Origin: Leucocoprinus leucothites
Lineage: Eukaryota; Basidiomycota; Agaricomycetes; Agaricales; Agaricaceae
DNA length: 64,000 nt
Direction: 5' to 3'
Assembly (NCBI GenBank): GCA_013368445.1
Contig: JAACJO010000014.1
Location: 372,001 to 436,000 of the forward strand
Shown here: positions 12,427 to 22,923 of the stretch, one piece after another
How the letters are laid out: each line of letters starts with the position of its first letter
Position numbering within the stretch: the first letter of the stretch is position 1
The notes under the pieces: model-generated
The model's input: the letters and a program-made list of their open reading frames with translations, nothing else
What the model was told of the DNA's origin: nothing
Database searches by the model: none
Program-made: the position numbers and the translations under genes

Positions 12427-13508
12427 TTAACGGCGTTTATCCACCCAGTAGCCTAAATTGTTACTTGCACTCTCTGAGGCATGCATGTAAGGTTCATAAC
12501 CCTGCTCCCTTGGTGGACCAAAGCTCGGTGGGCCTGGCGTCATCATATACTCCATCGGCGACGAGCTCTTCATCAACGGAGGCTGCTTCAGTATCTTCTT
12601 CCTCTCCTGAGGTTTCCTTTTTGGCATAACAGTCGCAACCGGCGTGCCATTATATAGAGGGCTGTCCAAGGGCCATGTCTCCATTCTAATGGCTGAGTAT
12701 GGCTGAGTCTCGTTGAGATACGCCGAATGCGTCGGGTCGATGACTTGACGATAGTAATTGTACACCACAAGACAGTAGATGGTCGAAGGGAGAAGAGAAA
12801 AAACGAAAATAGCAATTGTTTGGGATGAGCCTTCGCTCGTCCAAGCGGCCTGACACGCTGACGCAGACATGTATGAGTGATCCGTCGTGACTCGAGGGAT
12901 TGACATAATTGATTACCTTGCGATGCCTCTCTACTACTCAGGCTATGTTGCGTTAGCGGCCATGGTCGGCCTCTCTAAGGGTACGTCAGCAGCTTTAAGG
13001 CGGCAGAGTAGATCAATGGACGGACAAAAATAGACTTGCTCGTCAGGTCGCCAGTCATAGCCAGTGCGATGCATTCCTGAATTAGGTCAGCCTATATTAA
13101 ACGAGTAATTGATGAGTAAATTCAAATGAAAGGAGAAAAACGCACGGCAAAGATGTGAAATGTCAGGCTGGCCACCCCTCCTGCAACCACAACAACGAGT
13201 GCAGAGAATACCGCCAGAAAGGCATAGATACGGGTAAAAATAGCACGTCGCTGGAAATGTCATAGTCAAAATTATATGCAAATACCATAAAAAAGCCGGT
13301 AACACAGCTTGAGATACGCACCATCGCCAGACTTAGAATACCAAAAATATCAATCAAGCCCCTGATGAGGTACATGCTACACAAGAACGACGATACACCG
13401 GCTAGGTGCGAAAAGTTCACTGATGTACAGCAATATTGGTTAAATCAGTGGATGATGGTTCAGATCGAGACCTACGACTGTTGTCGACATCCACATCGTG
13501 ATATGCAT
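12427..13508 (-). CDS. four-helix membrane protein of unknown function
   Basis: About six or seven exons run from a likely ATG at 13508 to the stop at 12427. Hydrophobic segments lie around 13430-13330 (HLAGVSSFLCSMYLIRGLID), 13240-13150 (IYAFLAVFSALVVVVAG), about 13080-13030 and 12840-12770 (IAIFVFSLLPSTIYCLVVY). A roughly 100-residue Pro-rich hydrophilic C-terminal tail follows. A conserved-looking ACQAAW motif sits in the last extracellular loop. The tetraspan layout with a polar tail resembles many uncharacterised agaricomycete membrane proteins. The middle exons are approximate, and no biochemical role can be inferred. Confidence 0.6.
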
Positions 13509-14677
13509 CGAGCTATTCCAGGGTTAGCCCCGCAGTAAATTTGCTGATATAGTGGGTCACCTACCGCACTGTATCATAATGTCGTCTCAGATTAAGAGCA
13601 GAGAAGGTACGAAGTGGCGGACGCACGACAATGTAAACCTCAAAGTATTTATCCCAGACACTGTGCCAGCGCCCGTACTTGTCAAAACCTCCATCATTTT
13701 GTGGACAAGATGTTGGCACTCACCTACAAGGACAACATTTCTCCAATTCGAGCGATACAGCTTCTCCCAAAACGATCTCGCTTCCTCACGGACCGCGTGA
13801 ACTTCTTTTCAAAGAACACGATCAGCTTCAAGCCAACGCCGCGACCATCAATTCAAGCACCACATCAACATACCTGGAAGTCTATTATCAACTTGAAAAA
13901 ATCAGCCAACAACTTAAATAAACCAATACAGTGCTTACTTTTCAGTTGAAGTGGGGGAGGACGCATTTTTAACTCTATTCCGCTCAGCAGAAAGGGATGG
14001 GTGGTACCAGACACAGGACCAGTAAGCGGCGGCCGCGTATTATGTAGTCGAGTACCTTATAGCCATGTTCCATGTCAGTGATGCAACCATCTGCCGGTCG
14101 TCGCAAGTAACAGTGCCATCGTTAGGGCGCTTGATAAGCTGTTTGATTCCTGAAGCAGCCTGTGCTGCGACATATCGATAACCCTGGCCCTGAGCAGATG
14201 CAATAATTCCGCAAAGCCGAGCAACATATTCTTATTTCACTGCAGTGTGGTCAGGTCTTTGTCTTATGTCATGATCGTCCACTGAGCGTACCCGCCGACA
14301 CCGCCCAAAAATACTAAGAGAGAGCACAGCCTAGATAGAATGATGATGATGGCGATCTCGGGGATGAAGGCTTTCAGCCTCTCTCCTTAATTTCCCTGCC
14401 AAAGAGGTACCGTATGCCAAGACAAAAGGATACATTGGACGGTATCAAGTAGCACAACATCTCGAGAGCCGGTCCTTGTCGAGGAGGGAAATAACAAGAA
14501 GCCACTGCTTGTCTTGTTTCCAAGGGCTGGACAATTAGCATAAACAAGGACAAATACCACCCCCAAGCTGCGGGCACCGCCTTGACAAGGGAATCCATTC
14601 ATAACAGCGTCTGTCACGATCTCCCCCACTGTTCACGACCTTTTCTCCCTCATACACTCTTGCATTTATCCATCAGG
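13509..14677. other. intergenic region between two membrane-protein genes
   Basis: This 1.2-kb stretch separates the divergently transcribed membrane-protein genes. It holds scattered short open frames (for example 13552-13949 plus and 14374-14629 minus) without domains. It is probably promoter sequence for both sides. Confidence 0.4.
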
Positions 14678-16154
14678 ATGGATTCCAGGCCTCCCCCTCC
14701 TCAAGGTGTGTATTTTAAAGGCTCATTCTATACTGACTCACTAACGAAGTTGGTTAGGTATGTATTTGGTTATCATGGCGCTTAATTGAGCACCCTTTCA
14801 CCATTTCTTCGGTGCAGGACCCCCACCACCTTATGCATTCGTTTCACGGGTGTATAGAAAGAATCTAAGACCTGTTGTACTGGCTAGTGAGTGTTAATTC
14901 TTATTTGAGTTCAAACAGGAAGCTGAGTTTTGGCTAGTTGCTTTCATTGCGTTTTTCTGGACGCTCTTTGCGTAAGTCATTAATTTTTAAGTCATTGAAG
15001 TTCAGGACTAACTGTCGTGTCCAGTTCTGTATGTCTTTACCTTCGTAACTCCTTTCAACCCTCCTTATGCATCGCCTTAGATTGGGTATTTCCGCAATGC
15101 GTCGCTCCACGATCTCCGTACGTCATCTCACCACCCAGAGGACCCGACTCCTAACCTTACTGCACAGAGAGCTTCCCCAAACTACGAATTGTCTACATCA
15201 TTCTCGGTGCTCTGTACATGTTTGCTGCAGCTATCGAACTGTTGGGATTGGCCGCAGCAGGAACGGTATGTACCGCTGTTTGGTCTCCGTATAAATACTC
15301 ATCTAACCTTTTGTGGTTCTTCTAATCAGCAACGCCTTCCATTGATTCGAGCGTATGCGTACGCTTCAGGTCTATCAGTTCTGATCATTGCTGGAAGTGG
15401 GTTACTCGAGGTTGTGACCCACTTCACCTTGAAGGTGAGCATCAACATCTGTAGTGGTTCTCTTGTATTGACACAACGTAGAGTAATATCATCAATATGT
15501 GCACAACTCTCCTAGACGGAGATAGAATCGTCTACGTATGTTTTACTATTCACTATGCCAAATCCTTTGGGCATTTGATCTCAACGCGCTTCTAGTTCGG
15601 TTTCTGGGGTCCTTCAACCAGCACAACGTTAAATACAAATGATGCTAACGATTGTGAGCCTTATCTACCATTGATTCTCCATTGATTCCTAATTCATTTT
15701 TTAGTATGCCAACGTTACTGGGACCGCGACTCATGGCAGGACATTGTGGCTTTCATCTTCACTACCTGTGAGTATATCATCTCAGCTCGTCTCTACGTTC
15801 ACTATCTCACGATTTGACCCCTTTCCAGTGATTGCCCTGTTCTTCTCCTCTTGTGCCTTCGCCTACCTCCGGCAAATGCTCGACCCCTCAAGCCCAGCAA
15901 ATGCTGCTCGTGCACCATCCTATGCCCACCGTATGGGTGACTATCCATCACACTACAACCCTGCCTACAACGCAGGTTATGGCCAGGGATACTATGGCCA
16001 GCAGCCCCCGTACGGCTACGGCAATGACGCATTCGTGCCACCGTATGAGCCCAAGCCCGGATACACACCTCCGGAGGGTAAAGCCGGATATAACGAGGAT
16101 TCAAAAGACCCGTTCGCAGACCAACCTCATGAGCCATCAGGTTCAAGAGCTTAA
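14678..16154 (+). CDS. four-helix membrane protein with Tyr/Pro-rich tail
   Basis: At least eight small exons join in phase from ATG 14678. Membrane segments are seen at VVLAIAFIAFFWTLFA (about 14870-14970), IVYIILGALYMFAAAIELL (about 15185-15270), GLSVLIIAGSGLLEVV (about 15365-15415) and the last one at about 15740-15880. Between helices 3 and 4 is a Cys-containing extracellular loop. The C-terminal roughly 90 residues are rich in Tyr, Pro and Gly (GYGQGYYGQQPPYGYG) and probably disordered. The plan is MARVEL/tetraspan-like, but I cannot name a family. The very short first exons mean the exact N-terminus is less certain than the tail. Confidence 0.65.
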
Positions 16155-16704
16155 TCGATGGATGGAGCGAGAAAGAGGTTTCTTTGTGTAAAGCCTTTTG
16201 CTTGATTCTACTTTCTTGAGTACGATGTAGTCTTTTCTTCCCGTTCTGCATGCACATCTGCACGTTGTATGTACTCTATAGTAATATATATATGTCTCTA
16301 CTAGTTGATTCTTCGACCATGCTGGCTGCAAGACAGTACTCGGGGTGACGTCACAGGTCAAATCCAAATATTCTTGCCCACGTTCATATCTCTGTCCACA
16401 GGTAATCTCCCTCAAGGATAGTGTTCTTCTCGTTCACGCCGTTATGAACGCGCCTTTAACTAGACTCAGCCTCTCAAGGTGAATTTATCATTCCGTCTGT
16501 AGCTTCTAGGGCTACCACATGGCAAACAGTTACATAAATCTCCTGTCAGGCCTTTTATCCGGCCCTTGATCGCTTCTTGCCCCCAGGTTTCCTTTAACGC
16601 CATTAGAAGTGGGACCAATTTTCTACTCTTTTTCTCCTGACCAGCTTGTGCGGTTAATCGCCTCAGACTCGCCTCCTTCCCTACCCTTAACCAGCTACCC
16701 GAGA
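16155..16704. other. intergenic spacer
   Basis: About 550 bp between a membrane-protein gene and an F-box gene on the same strand. No gene is seen. Pyrimidine-rich tracts near 16610-16680 fit the promoter and leader of the downstream gene. Confidence 0.4.
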
Positions 16705-18632
16705 ATGATGTGCACTAATAAAATGACTACTTCGCACTCTTCGTGAGTCCCTGCCCAGCACATATACCGCATCAAGCACTGACTCTCGCATCCATGTTTT
16801 GCAATCCAGAAGAAGACAGACTTCTACTTCGTCGTCAAAAATATCATCACACCTAGAATCCCTCCCTGACGAAGTACTTGATTCAGTGTTCGAGTGGACA
16901 GTTCTTGCATACCAGAACAACTACCGTGTGCGGGCAACACTGAGAAGAGTCTGCAAACATTGGAATACTCTCGTTCTTGCAAATCCGAGATTATGGACCA
17001 GAATTAGCATCGGAGTTTCTGTGGCTGCAATTTCGGAGCCTGAGCACACCCGAGCTCCCTTGAATACAAGGATATGCAGCAATGGCGTGATTAGTGCCGA
17101 CAGGCATGATGGCGCTCAGTGTGGCGGGCGCGAAATGACTAGTAAGGATGGTAACGAGATGCAGGATTTCGCCTGCAGTGGCCGCGGGGGAAATGCTATT
17201 TCTAGCTACGGGGCGGTGGCGGGAGGAGGATGTGCAAGGAATGGATTGGGGAGTATGCCTCCGCTTGAGTTTGTGCAGGAGCTTTTTGCTAGGTCCGGAG
17301 AGTTGAAGATTTCTTTGGGAATGACGGTTTGTGATTTGGATGCAGATACAGTTATGATTCGGCCCGTGCGCCCTAATAATGTGACGCCGAGATATGAGGA
17401 TGAGAATGTGGGATTCTGGATGGCGGAGACGTGGATGGGAACGGTAATGGGGATGCTGATGAACCGGCCGATGCTCCTCTGGATTCTTCTGTGGGCATTG
17501 ACACCAAAGCTCAAAACGCCGGCGCACCACTCGACCCCGCCCAGAGGCTAGTGGAATATTTCCATGGCGTCATTAAAATCCTCAATGCTTGTATCCATCG
17601 AGCCACAGATTTCCATTTGTACTTTGTCTCGGAGCACGCAGCTGTGGCGCCTTCCTCTTCTCCCAAGACCTCTCCTCCTTTCCCATCCCTCATTGCGAGT
17701 CTTCCTCTATACAGAGGGTATAACCTGCGCAGCGTGTCAATAACGTCACATCTTATCCGCTCGACGAACTCTCATTCTTTGACACATACCGCGAACCACA
17801 CAATTTTCAACTCTCTCGTTTGTCGGCTTCCGTCCTCCGTGCGCAAGCTCAGATGGCAAGGCAACACTCCACATATTGATTTCCCGTCGTTTTCCGGGTT
17901 GAAGGACCTTCTGCACGTCGACGTCCGGGTCTCTTGGATTCCGAAGGTGTTCTTGGAATACTCAGCAAAGTCGAGAATGCAAGGACAATCCGGGTGCATG
18001 TTGACTGCATCTTCGCTGGGTTCGTCAACCCCTCTAGCCATTTCCTGGTAATGGAAAACTTGGAAGGGTTGACAGTCAAGTCCGGATGCGAGGTATTCCA
18101 GGTTTTAGGAACATGTGTTAAAATGCCGAAACTGGGTATCTGTTGTATCGAGGTTCCACATAAAGTCCCGAAACAATTTTGGCAAGACCCGAGCCCCAAC
18201 GCCAATGGGATTACTGCGAATAACAACGAGATAACAATACGAAACGCTTGGGAATGGCTTTGCACATTCCTTCATCACTGCCCCAAACTGAAGGTTTTAC
18301 AATTATACGATCCTCATGGAGCAATACCCATAGATATGATCAAGGACTTGGTTTGTGCCGTTAAAGATGCTTCCGCTTGTTTTATCGTAACGCCTGGAGC
18401 AGAGTGGTCACAACGGCCAGAGGTTGATGAAGCTTTCTGGGAAATGCTGCGGGAGACGAGACATCCAAGAGAGGACGATATCGGAGTTACGATGTTGAGA
18501 GATAAGGATGGTAAGCCTTGGGTCTCGGTTGGTTGGTTTGTGGAACCATTTGCAGAGGATTGGTTGAGGAGTGAAGAGTGTGTGAGAGATACTGGGTTCA
18601 GGTGGGATATATTGGATGAGTATTATGTCTAA
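16705..18632 (+). CDS. F-box protein with two internal frame changes
   Basis: A short first exon (16705-16742) is joined by a 67-nt intron to an exon encoding a clear F-box: LESLPDEVLDSVFEW and then RRVCKHWNTLVLANPRLW. An LRR-like body continues to the stop at 18632. The reading frame changes between about 17404 and 17551, and again near 17931. The first change could be a 101-nt intron at 17444-17544 (GTAATG..CAG) or an indel. The second has no good intron; a lost base just before the codons for LDSEGVLGILSK explains it better. So the gene is either a decaying copy or carries assembly errors. If intact, it would be an SCF substrate receptor of unknown target. Confidence 0.65.
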
Positions 18633-18797
18633 TACCGGGTTGACTTTCTTGATCTTCGGATTTCTCTGGGCTTCTGGAAAACAGTAGTGTAAACTTGCCG
18701 TGATAATTATCTCTCAGAATAGGTCTTAGGAATCTTCTGATCGCTTCGCCTCCCGGTCCTGTGACCTTGGCATTTTAAGGCACTTTGCCGCCGGATT

Positions 18798-20678
18798 ATG
18801 TACACCCGAAACGAATCGTGGAGTGTTTGCAACAGCCAGGGATGTAATGGGGATGCCAGTAGGGACTCCCAAACCCCACTCAGGCGCTCTCTATACCCCA
18901 GATTTAACACCATGACGTCCAAACTTGCAGTCGACGGCACGCGAGCTCACTCTACAAGCTGCTCTGCTCCAATTCCGCCTCTCACAGAGGATGAGCAAGT
19001 TTCTTTGATATCTCTCCCAGTCGAGCTGCTAGACCAAATTGCGGAACATCTCGACAATCAATCCCTTCTCTTGCTTTGCAAACTCTCTAGAAAGCTTAAT
19101 GACATCGCTACCCGCGCGTTTCTCAAAATCAACGGTATATCAGGCCCTACATCCTCTACGCCCTATCGTTATCTCGTCACCCGCCTGGATCCTCCAGGAC
19201 TCATACCAGCTCTCTACGCCGCACTATGGCTCACCTCACTTACATCTATCACATTTTACTTCAGCCCGGATCTCAAGCGACTGGTGTTTGAAACCAGGGG
19301 TCTGGCAGATCTCATTCAACGCCTGGAAGGACGCGTAGAGCACTTGGAGCTGAATTTCGGGGATGTGGACTGGTGGGTGAACGACCGACTGCAAAGAATA
19401 AGGGCTGCGAAAGAAAATGGGGAAGAGGTGCATGAGCTATGGGAAGCATTGAGGATGGATAAGACGGTGTGGAGAGCGGTATTTGAAAGGTTATTGGACC
19501 GCGCCTTTGGAAAGGGGATTAAGACGTTGATGGTGGTCAATGGAGACAAAATACGGGATGTATTGATCGATCCAGATCGCGAGAAGCGCGAGGCAGAAGA
19601 AGCCGCCGCTGCTACCGTACTTGCTGCTCGAGCTCCTGTCGATGTTGGGCTTTTCTACAAGCTCTCGGAGTGGGTACATCGATTCTTCGAAACGGGGCAG
19701 ATATCAACTGCTTCCCTGCCTCCTTTCCAGCCAAGAATTTCGAGAAGGGTTCACGATACCTACGGCGGGCTCAAATACGCCTCCGACCAAAGAGCTTGCT
19801 TAAAAAAACTCGACCTTCACAGTTCAATGCTTCTTCAACCTCTGTTCTTTCAGAAAACCTTGAAAATCTTTCGTACACATGCCCCTGTCCTCCACACCCT
19901 ATGTTTCATCGGTGTCAGAGTCTCGAGTGGCGCCTGGCAAGATCTACTATCAAGTATAACTCTTCCAGCGCTCACATCGTTCATATATATGCTCGACACG
20001 CTCCTGGTTGACTACCCCACTATCACTGTATCAACACTTCAAGACTTTCTCGTTCGGCATCCAACAATCACATCTCTCACCCTTTACGGCATACTCTTAC
20101 CTTCTCAGTTCCCGGAACTCAAGAGCGAAGATATCTTGCCAAATCTGGAGTTCCTTGAAGCACATCCCAAGGTCGTAACATGGCTTTTGAAAAATGCGGA
20201 GACATTACCAACATTGACAACGGTGGCTATAAGATCCGAGTATACCGCCTCTTGGATGGATCATCGGAACTCCTACGGGGATTTCGACTGGGCTCTTCTC
20301 GCTATATCTAGACTTCCTCGCGAGATCAAGTTACAGCTCAAGCTCAACAAAGAGGCCAACTTTGTCGCTTGGATTACTGTGCACGTGGAGAAATACTCTC
20401 CGGAGGGAAGAAGCGAGTTTCCCAAGTTGACAAATGTGAAAGAGTTCACAGTGTCTTGTCAGTATCTGGTCAAGCTGGAAGAGAGTACCCTCCTGGATTT
20501 GGTGCCGAAGTGGGTTGCACTCCTTCCGTGCGTGGAGGTGTTCAATTTGGTAGAAATTTCGAATCAGGAGGGGACACTTGCGATCAAGCTTGCTGATAAG
20601 TTGGGAAAGTGCTGTCAAAGCTTGAAGAAATTCATGGTGGAAATGGAGGAGGTTCCAATTCCCCGTGCTAATAACTAG
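18798..20678 (+). CDS. F-box protein, tandem paralogue A
   Basis: An uninterrupted frame of 626 codons starts at ATG 18798; an in-frame ATG at 18912 is an alternative start giving 588 residues. The F-box lies near residues 70-115 (ISLPVELLDQIAEHL, then LLLLCKLSRKLNDIATRAFL). The body alternates predicted helices and strands in the LRR manner. It is a clear paralogue of the next gene: both share a YLVTRL/YLVSRL block, LQPLF, DTLLV/DTLIV, NLEFLEAHPKVVTWLL against NLEQLDAHPKVVSWLL, and SEYTAS. A presumed SCF adaptor; the substrate is unknown. The intronless form contrasts with most neighbours. Confidence 0.8.
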   Translation: MYTRNESWSVCNSQGCNGDASRDSQTPLRRSLYPRFNTMTSKLAVDGTRAHSTSCSAPIPPLTEDEQVSLISLPVELLDQIAEHLDNQSLLLLCKLSRKLNDIATRAFLKINGISGPTSSTPYRYLVTRLDPPGLIPALYAALWLTSLTSITFYFSPDLKRLVFETRGLADLIQRLEGRVEHLELNFGDVDWWVNDRLQRIRAAKENGEEVHELWEALRMDKTVWRAVFERLLDRAFGKGIKTLMVVNGDKIRDVLIDPDREKREAEEAAAATVLAARAPVDVGLFYKLSEWVHRFFETGQISTASLPPFQPRISRRVHDTYGGLKYASDQRACLKKLDLHSSMLLQPLFFQKTLKIFRTHAPVLHTLCFIGVRVSSGAWQDLLSSITLPALTSFIYMLDTLLVDYPTITVSTLQDFLVRHPTITSLTLYGILLPSQFPELKSEDILPNLEFLEAHPKVVTWLLKNAETLPTLTTVAIRSEYTASWMDHRNSYGDFDWALLAISRLPREIKLQLKLNKEANFVAWITVHVEKYSPEGRSEFPKLTNVKEFTVSCQYLVKLEESTLLDLVPKWVALLPCVEVFNLVEISNQEGTLAIKLADKLGKCCQSLKKFMVEMEEVPIPRANN

Positions 20679-21012
20679 ATTATTCGTTGACACAGCGAGA
20701 TCACATAATTGATATTTATCAATCATTAGCTCGACCAGGCATTAATAACGATAACGTGGACCAGAGTAAAAATAGAGCCCCTATTCCATGGGCGCATGAC
20801 GTCGGTGGAGTTCCCGCGACATTGAGCTGGCGAAGATCACCGCATCTGCAAATTGGTTCATGATAGGTATGCCCCTTGTTCCTGCGTCATCCGATGACTT
20901 GGATGTAATCTAGGGGCGAGTGCACAGCCCATTCGTGGACTGTAGCCTACTCATAAAAGCTGTAATAACTCATTGTTACTCTCTGTCCTAAAGACGTCCC
21001 GGGTGAAGGACC
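20679..21012. other. short intergenic spacer between tandem F-box paralogues
   Basis: A 334-bp spacer between two co-directional paralogous F-box genes. It must contain the 3' end of the first and the promoter of the second. I see no gene in it. Confidence 0.4.
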
Positions 21013-22923
21013 ATGCCAGAACTCGCAACCTGGAAAGACCTCCCAGTAGAAGTTGTGGACGAAATAATTGCGCACTGCGACACACCGACTCTCCTCACTC
21101 TGTCTTACCTTAACAGCCAGCTTAACACGCTTGCGCTCGAACTTCTCTTCAAACGCGAAAACGTCACGAGTCCTAAACAGGGCTACCTTGTTTCTCGCCT
21201 GGCCAAACCAGAAATTGTACCTGCACTCAACGCTGCCTTGTGGTTGAGAAATCTCCCACACGTAACGTATTACCTCAACCCGGACGTGAAAAGGCTTTTC
21301 TCTGAAGTACGCGGACTGGAGAGGGTCATTGGTCGATGTCAAGTGAATGATAGGCTGGATTTATATTTTAGTAGCGTGGATCGGTGGTTTGGGGATACTG
21401 GACTTAGGAGGAGATCAGGTGAACAGATATGGATTGAGCCGGAGCTTTGGGAAAACATATTTGTGCGCCTCTTAGAGACAGCACTGAAGAAGGGATGTAG
21501 ATCCTTACGCGTGGAGGGAGCGCATACGATGGAGCTGTACTATTTGGGCGATGAAGGCGGCAAGAACAGTCAGAGAAATCTCAATGCTGACCAGGTTGAG
21601 TCGTCATTACCAAGCGCTCATACATCACCCTTGCCTCCCAAACTCTTGGTTCCTTCATCGCCCGTTCAATTATTTGAGGCACCACCTAGTAAGCCCCCAT
21701 CGGTTTCCAATCGGCCATCTCCCAAGAAAAGGCTTGTTCGTTGGGTCTGGAAACGACTAGGTCTCAACAGGTCCAGCTTGAAACCCTCGGGTGCAGGGGG
21801 TTCGGCGCTCTCAGTGCCTGTGATTCAGGTGACCCCTCCAAAAGAGCTGGTGGTTACACCGCTTGAATCCAAGGACAAACCCGTGCCTGTAGAGTGCTCG
21901 ACAGTTACATCGTTTCAAACTTCCAATCCTTGTCTTCGAACTCTGAACCTCCGTTCCTCAATGATGCTTCAGCCTCTATTCTTACCCCACACACTCAGCC
22001 TCATTCAAGCCCACTCCTCCACCCTCGCAAGGTTGGAGCTTGTTAGCATAAAAGCTCCCGAGAAAATGTGGACGACGCTGTTTCAGTCCATCGATCTCCC
22101 TGCTCTGTGGCGGTTTGTGTATCTATACGATACCCTTATCGTGGAGGAACCTTTGGTTACACCGACTCTTTTGCTGGAGTTTTTTCAACGGCATCCGTCC
22201 TTGCGTATTATAGAATTATACGGTGTTCAAGTTGGTGATCAAGACAAATCCACGGAGGTCGAGTTCCCGAGTGTAGTGGAGGGAGTATTACCAAACTTGG
22301 AGCAGTTGGATGCTCATCCAAAGGTCGTGTCATGGCTTTTGCAGTGGCCGAAGGCGTGTCCGAAACTCAATCACGTCTGCCTCACTTCAGAGTATACGGC
22401 TTCTAGGGTGCCGACCATAAACTCTCACCTCAATCCCTATAAAGCATTCGATACGGGGCTTCTTGCCCTTTCAACTCTTCTCACCCCTGATACCCCTTTT
22501 CCTCCTGGTCTCGACCACATATACACTCCAGTTGACCTCCGACCAATCGACCTTCAACTCAAGTTCAGCACCGAAATCATGCTCCTTGAATGGTTTCTCT
22601 CGCACGCACCTACTCATGAGCTTGATCAAGGACCTAGCGTTCTCCGACTACTCAAGAACGTCCGGAAGCTTATAATATCGGCACATTATCATACGCCATT
22701 TGATTTCGGGCACAAACAAGCTATACCGCGATTTCTTGGGATGTTACCGTGCTTGAAAGAGTTGGAGTTGATTGAACTGCCGCATCCAGAGCAGGTACAG
22801 GATCCAGCGTTCATCGAAGATGTGAAGATGAAGGCGAAGGAGCTGGAGAGGTTTGTAATTGGTAGGAATGTTGTTTGGGATCTGAATGGGTTTGAGGGAA
22901 GTGTTGATGAAAGTTGGGAATAA
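21013..22923 (+). CDS. F-box protein, tandem paralogue B
   Basis: An uninterrupted frame of 636 codons starts at ATG 21013. The F-box is at the extreme N-terminus (WKDLPVEVVDEIIAHC, then LLTLSYLNSQLNTLALELLF). The later LRR-like region is colinear with the preceding gene. It differs by a Ser/Pro-rich insert at about residues 195-245 that leads into a basic amphipathic stretch (KKRLVRWVWKRLGLNR). That stretch aligns in position with LFYKLSEWVHRFF in paralogue A. The pair arose by an old tandem duplication, since identity is moderate. Its role as an SCF receptor is inferred only from the F-box. Confidence 0.8.
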   Translation: MPELATWKDLPVEVVDEIIAHCDTPTLLTLSYLNSQLNTLALELLFKRENVTSPKQGYLVSRLAKPEIVPALNAALWLRNLPHVTYYLNPDVKRLFSEVRGLERVIGRCQVNDRLDLYFSSVDRWFGDTGLRRRSGEQIWIEPELWENIFVRLLETALKKGCRSLRVEGAHTMELYYLGDEGGKNSQRNLNADQVESSLPSAHTSPLPPKLLVPSSPVQLFEAPPSKPPSVSNRPSPKKRLVRWVWKRLGLNRSSLKPSGAGGSALSVPVIQVTPPKELVVTPLESKDKPVPVECSTVTSFQTSNPCLRTLNLRSSMMLQPLFLPHTLSLIQAHSSTLARLELVSIKAPEKMWTTLFQSIDLPALWRFVYLYDTLIVEEPLVTPTLLLEFFQRHPSLRIIELYGVQVGDQDKSTEVEFPSVVEGVLPNLEQLDAHPKVVSWLLQWPKACPKLNHVCLTSEYTASRVPTINSHLNPYKAFDTGLLALSTLLTPDTPFPPGLDHIYTPVDLRPIDLQLKFSTEIMLLEWFLSHAPTHELDQGPSVLRLLKNVRKLIISAHYHTPFDFGHKQAIPRFLGMLPCLKELELIELPHPEQVQDPAFIEDVKMKAKELERFVIGRNVVWDLNGFEGSVDESWE

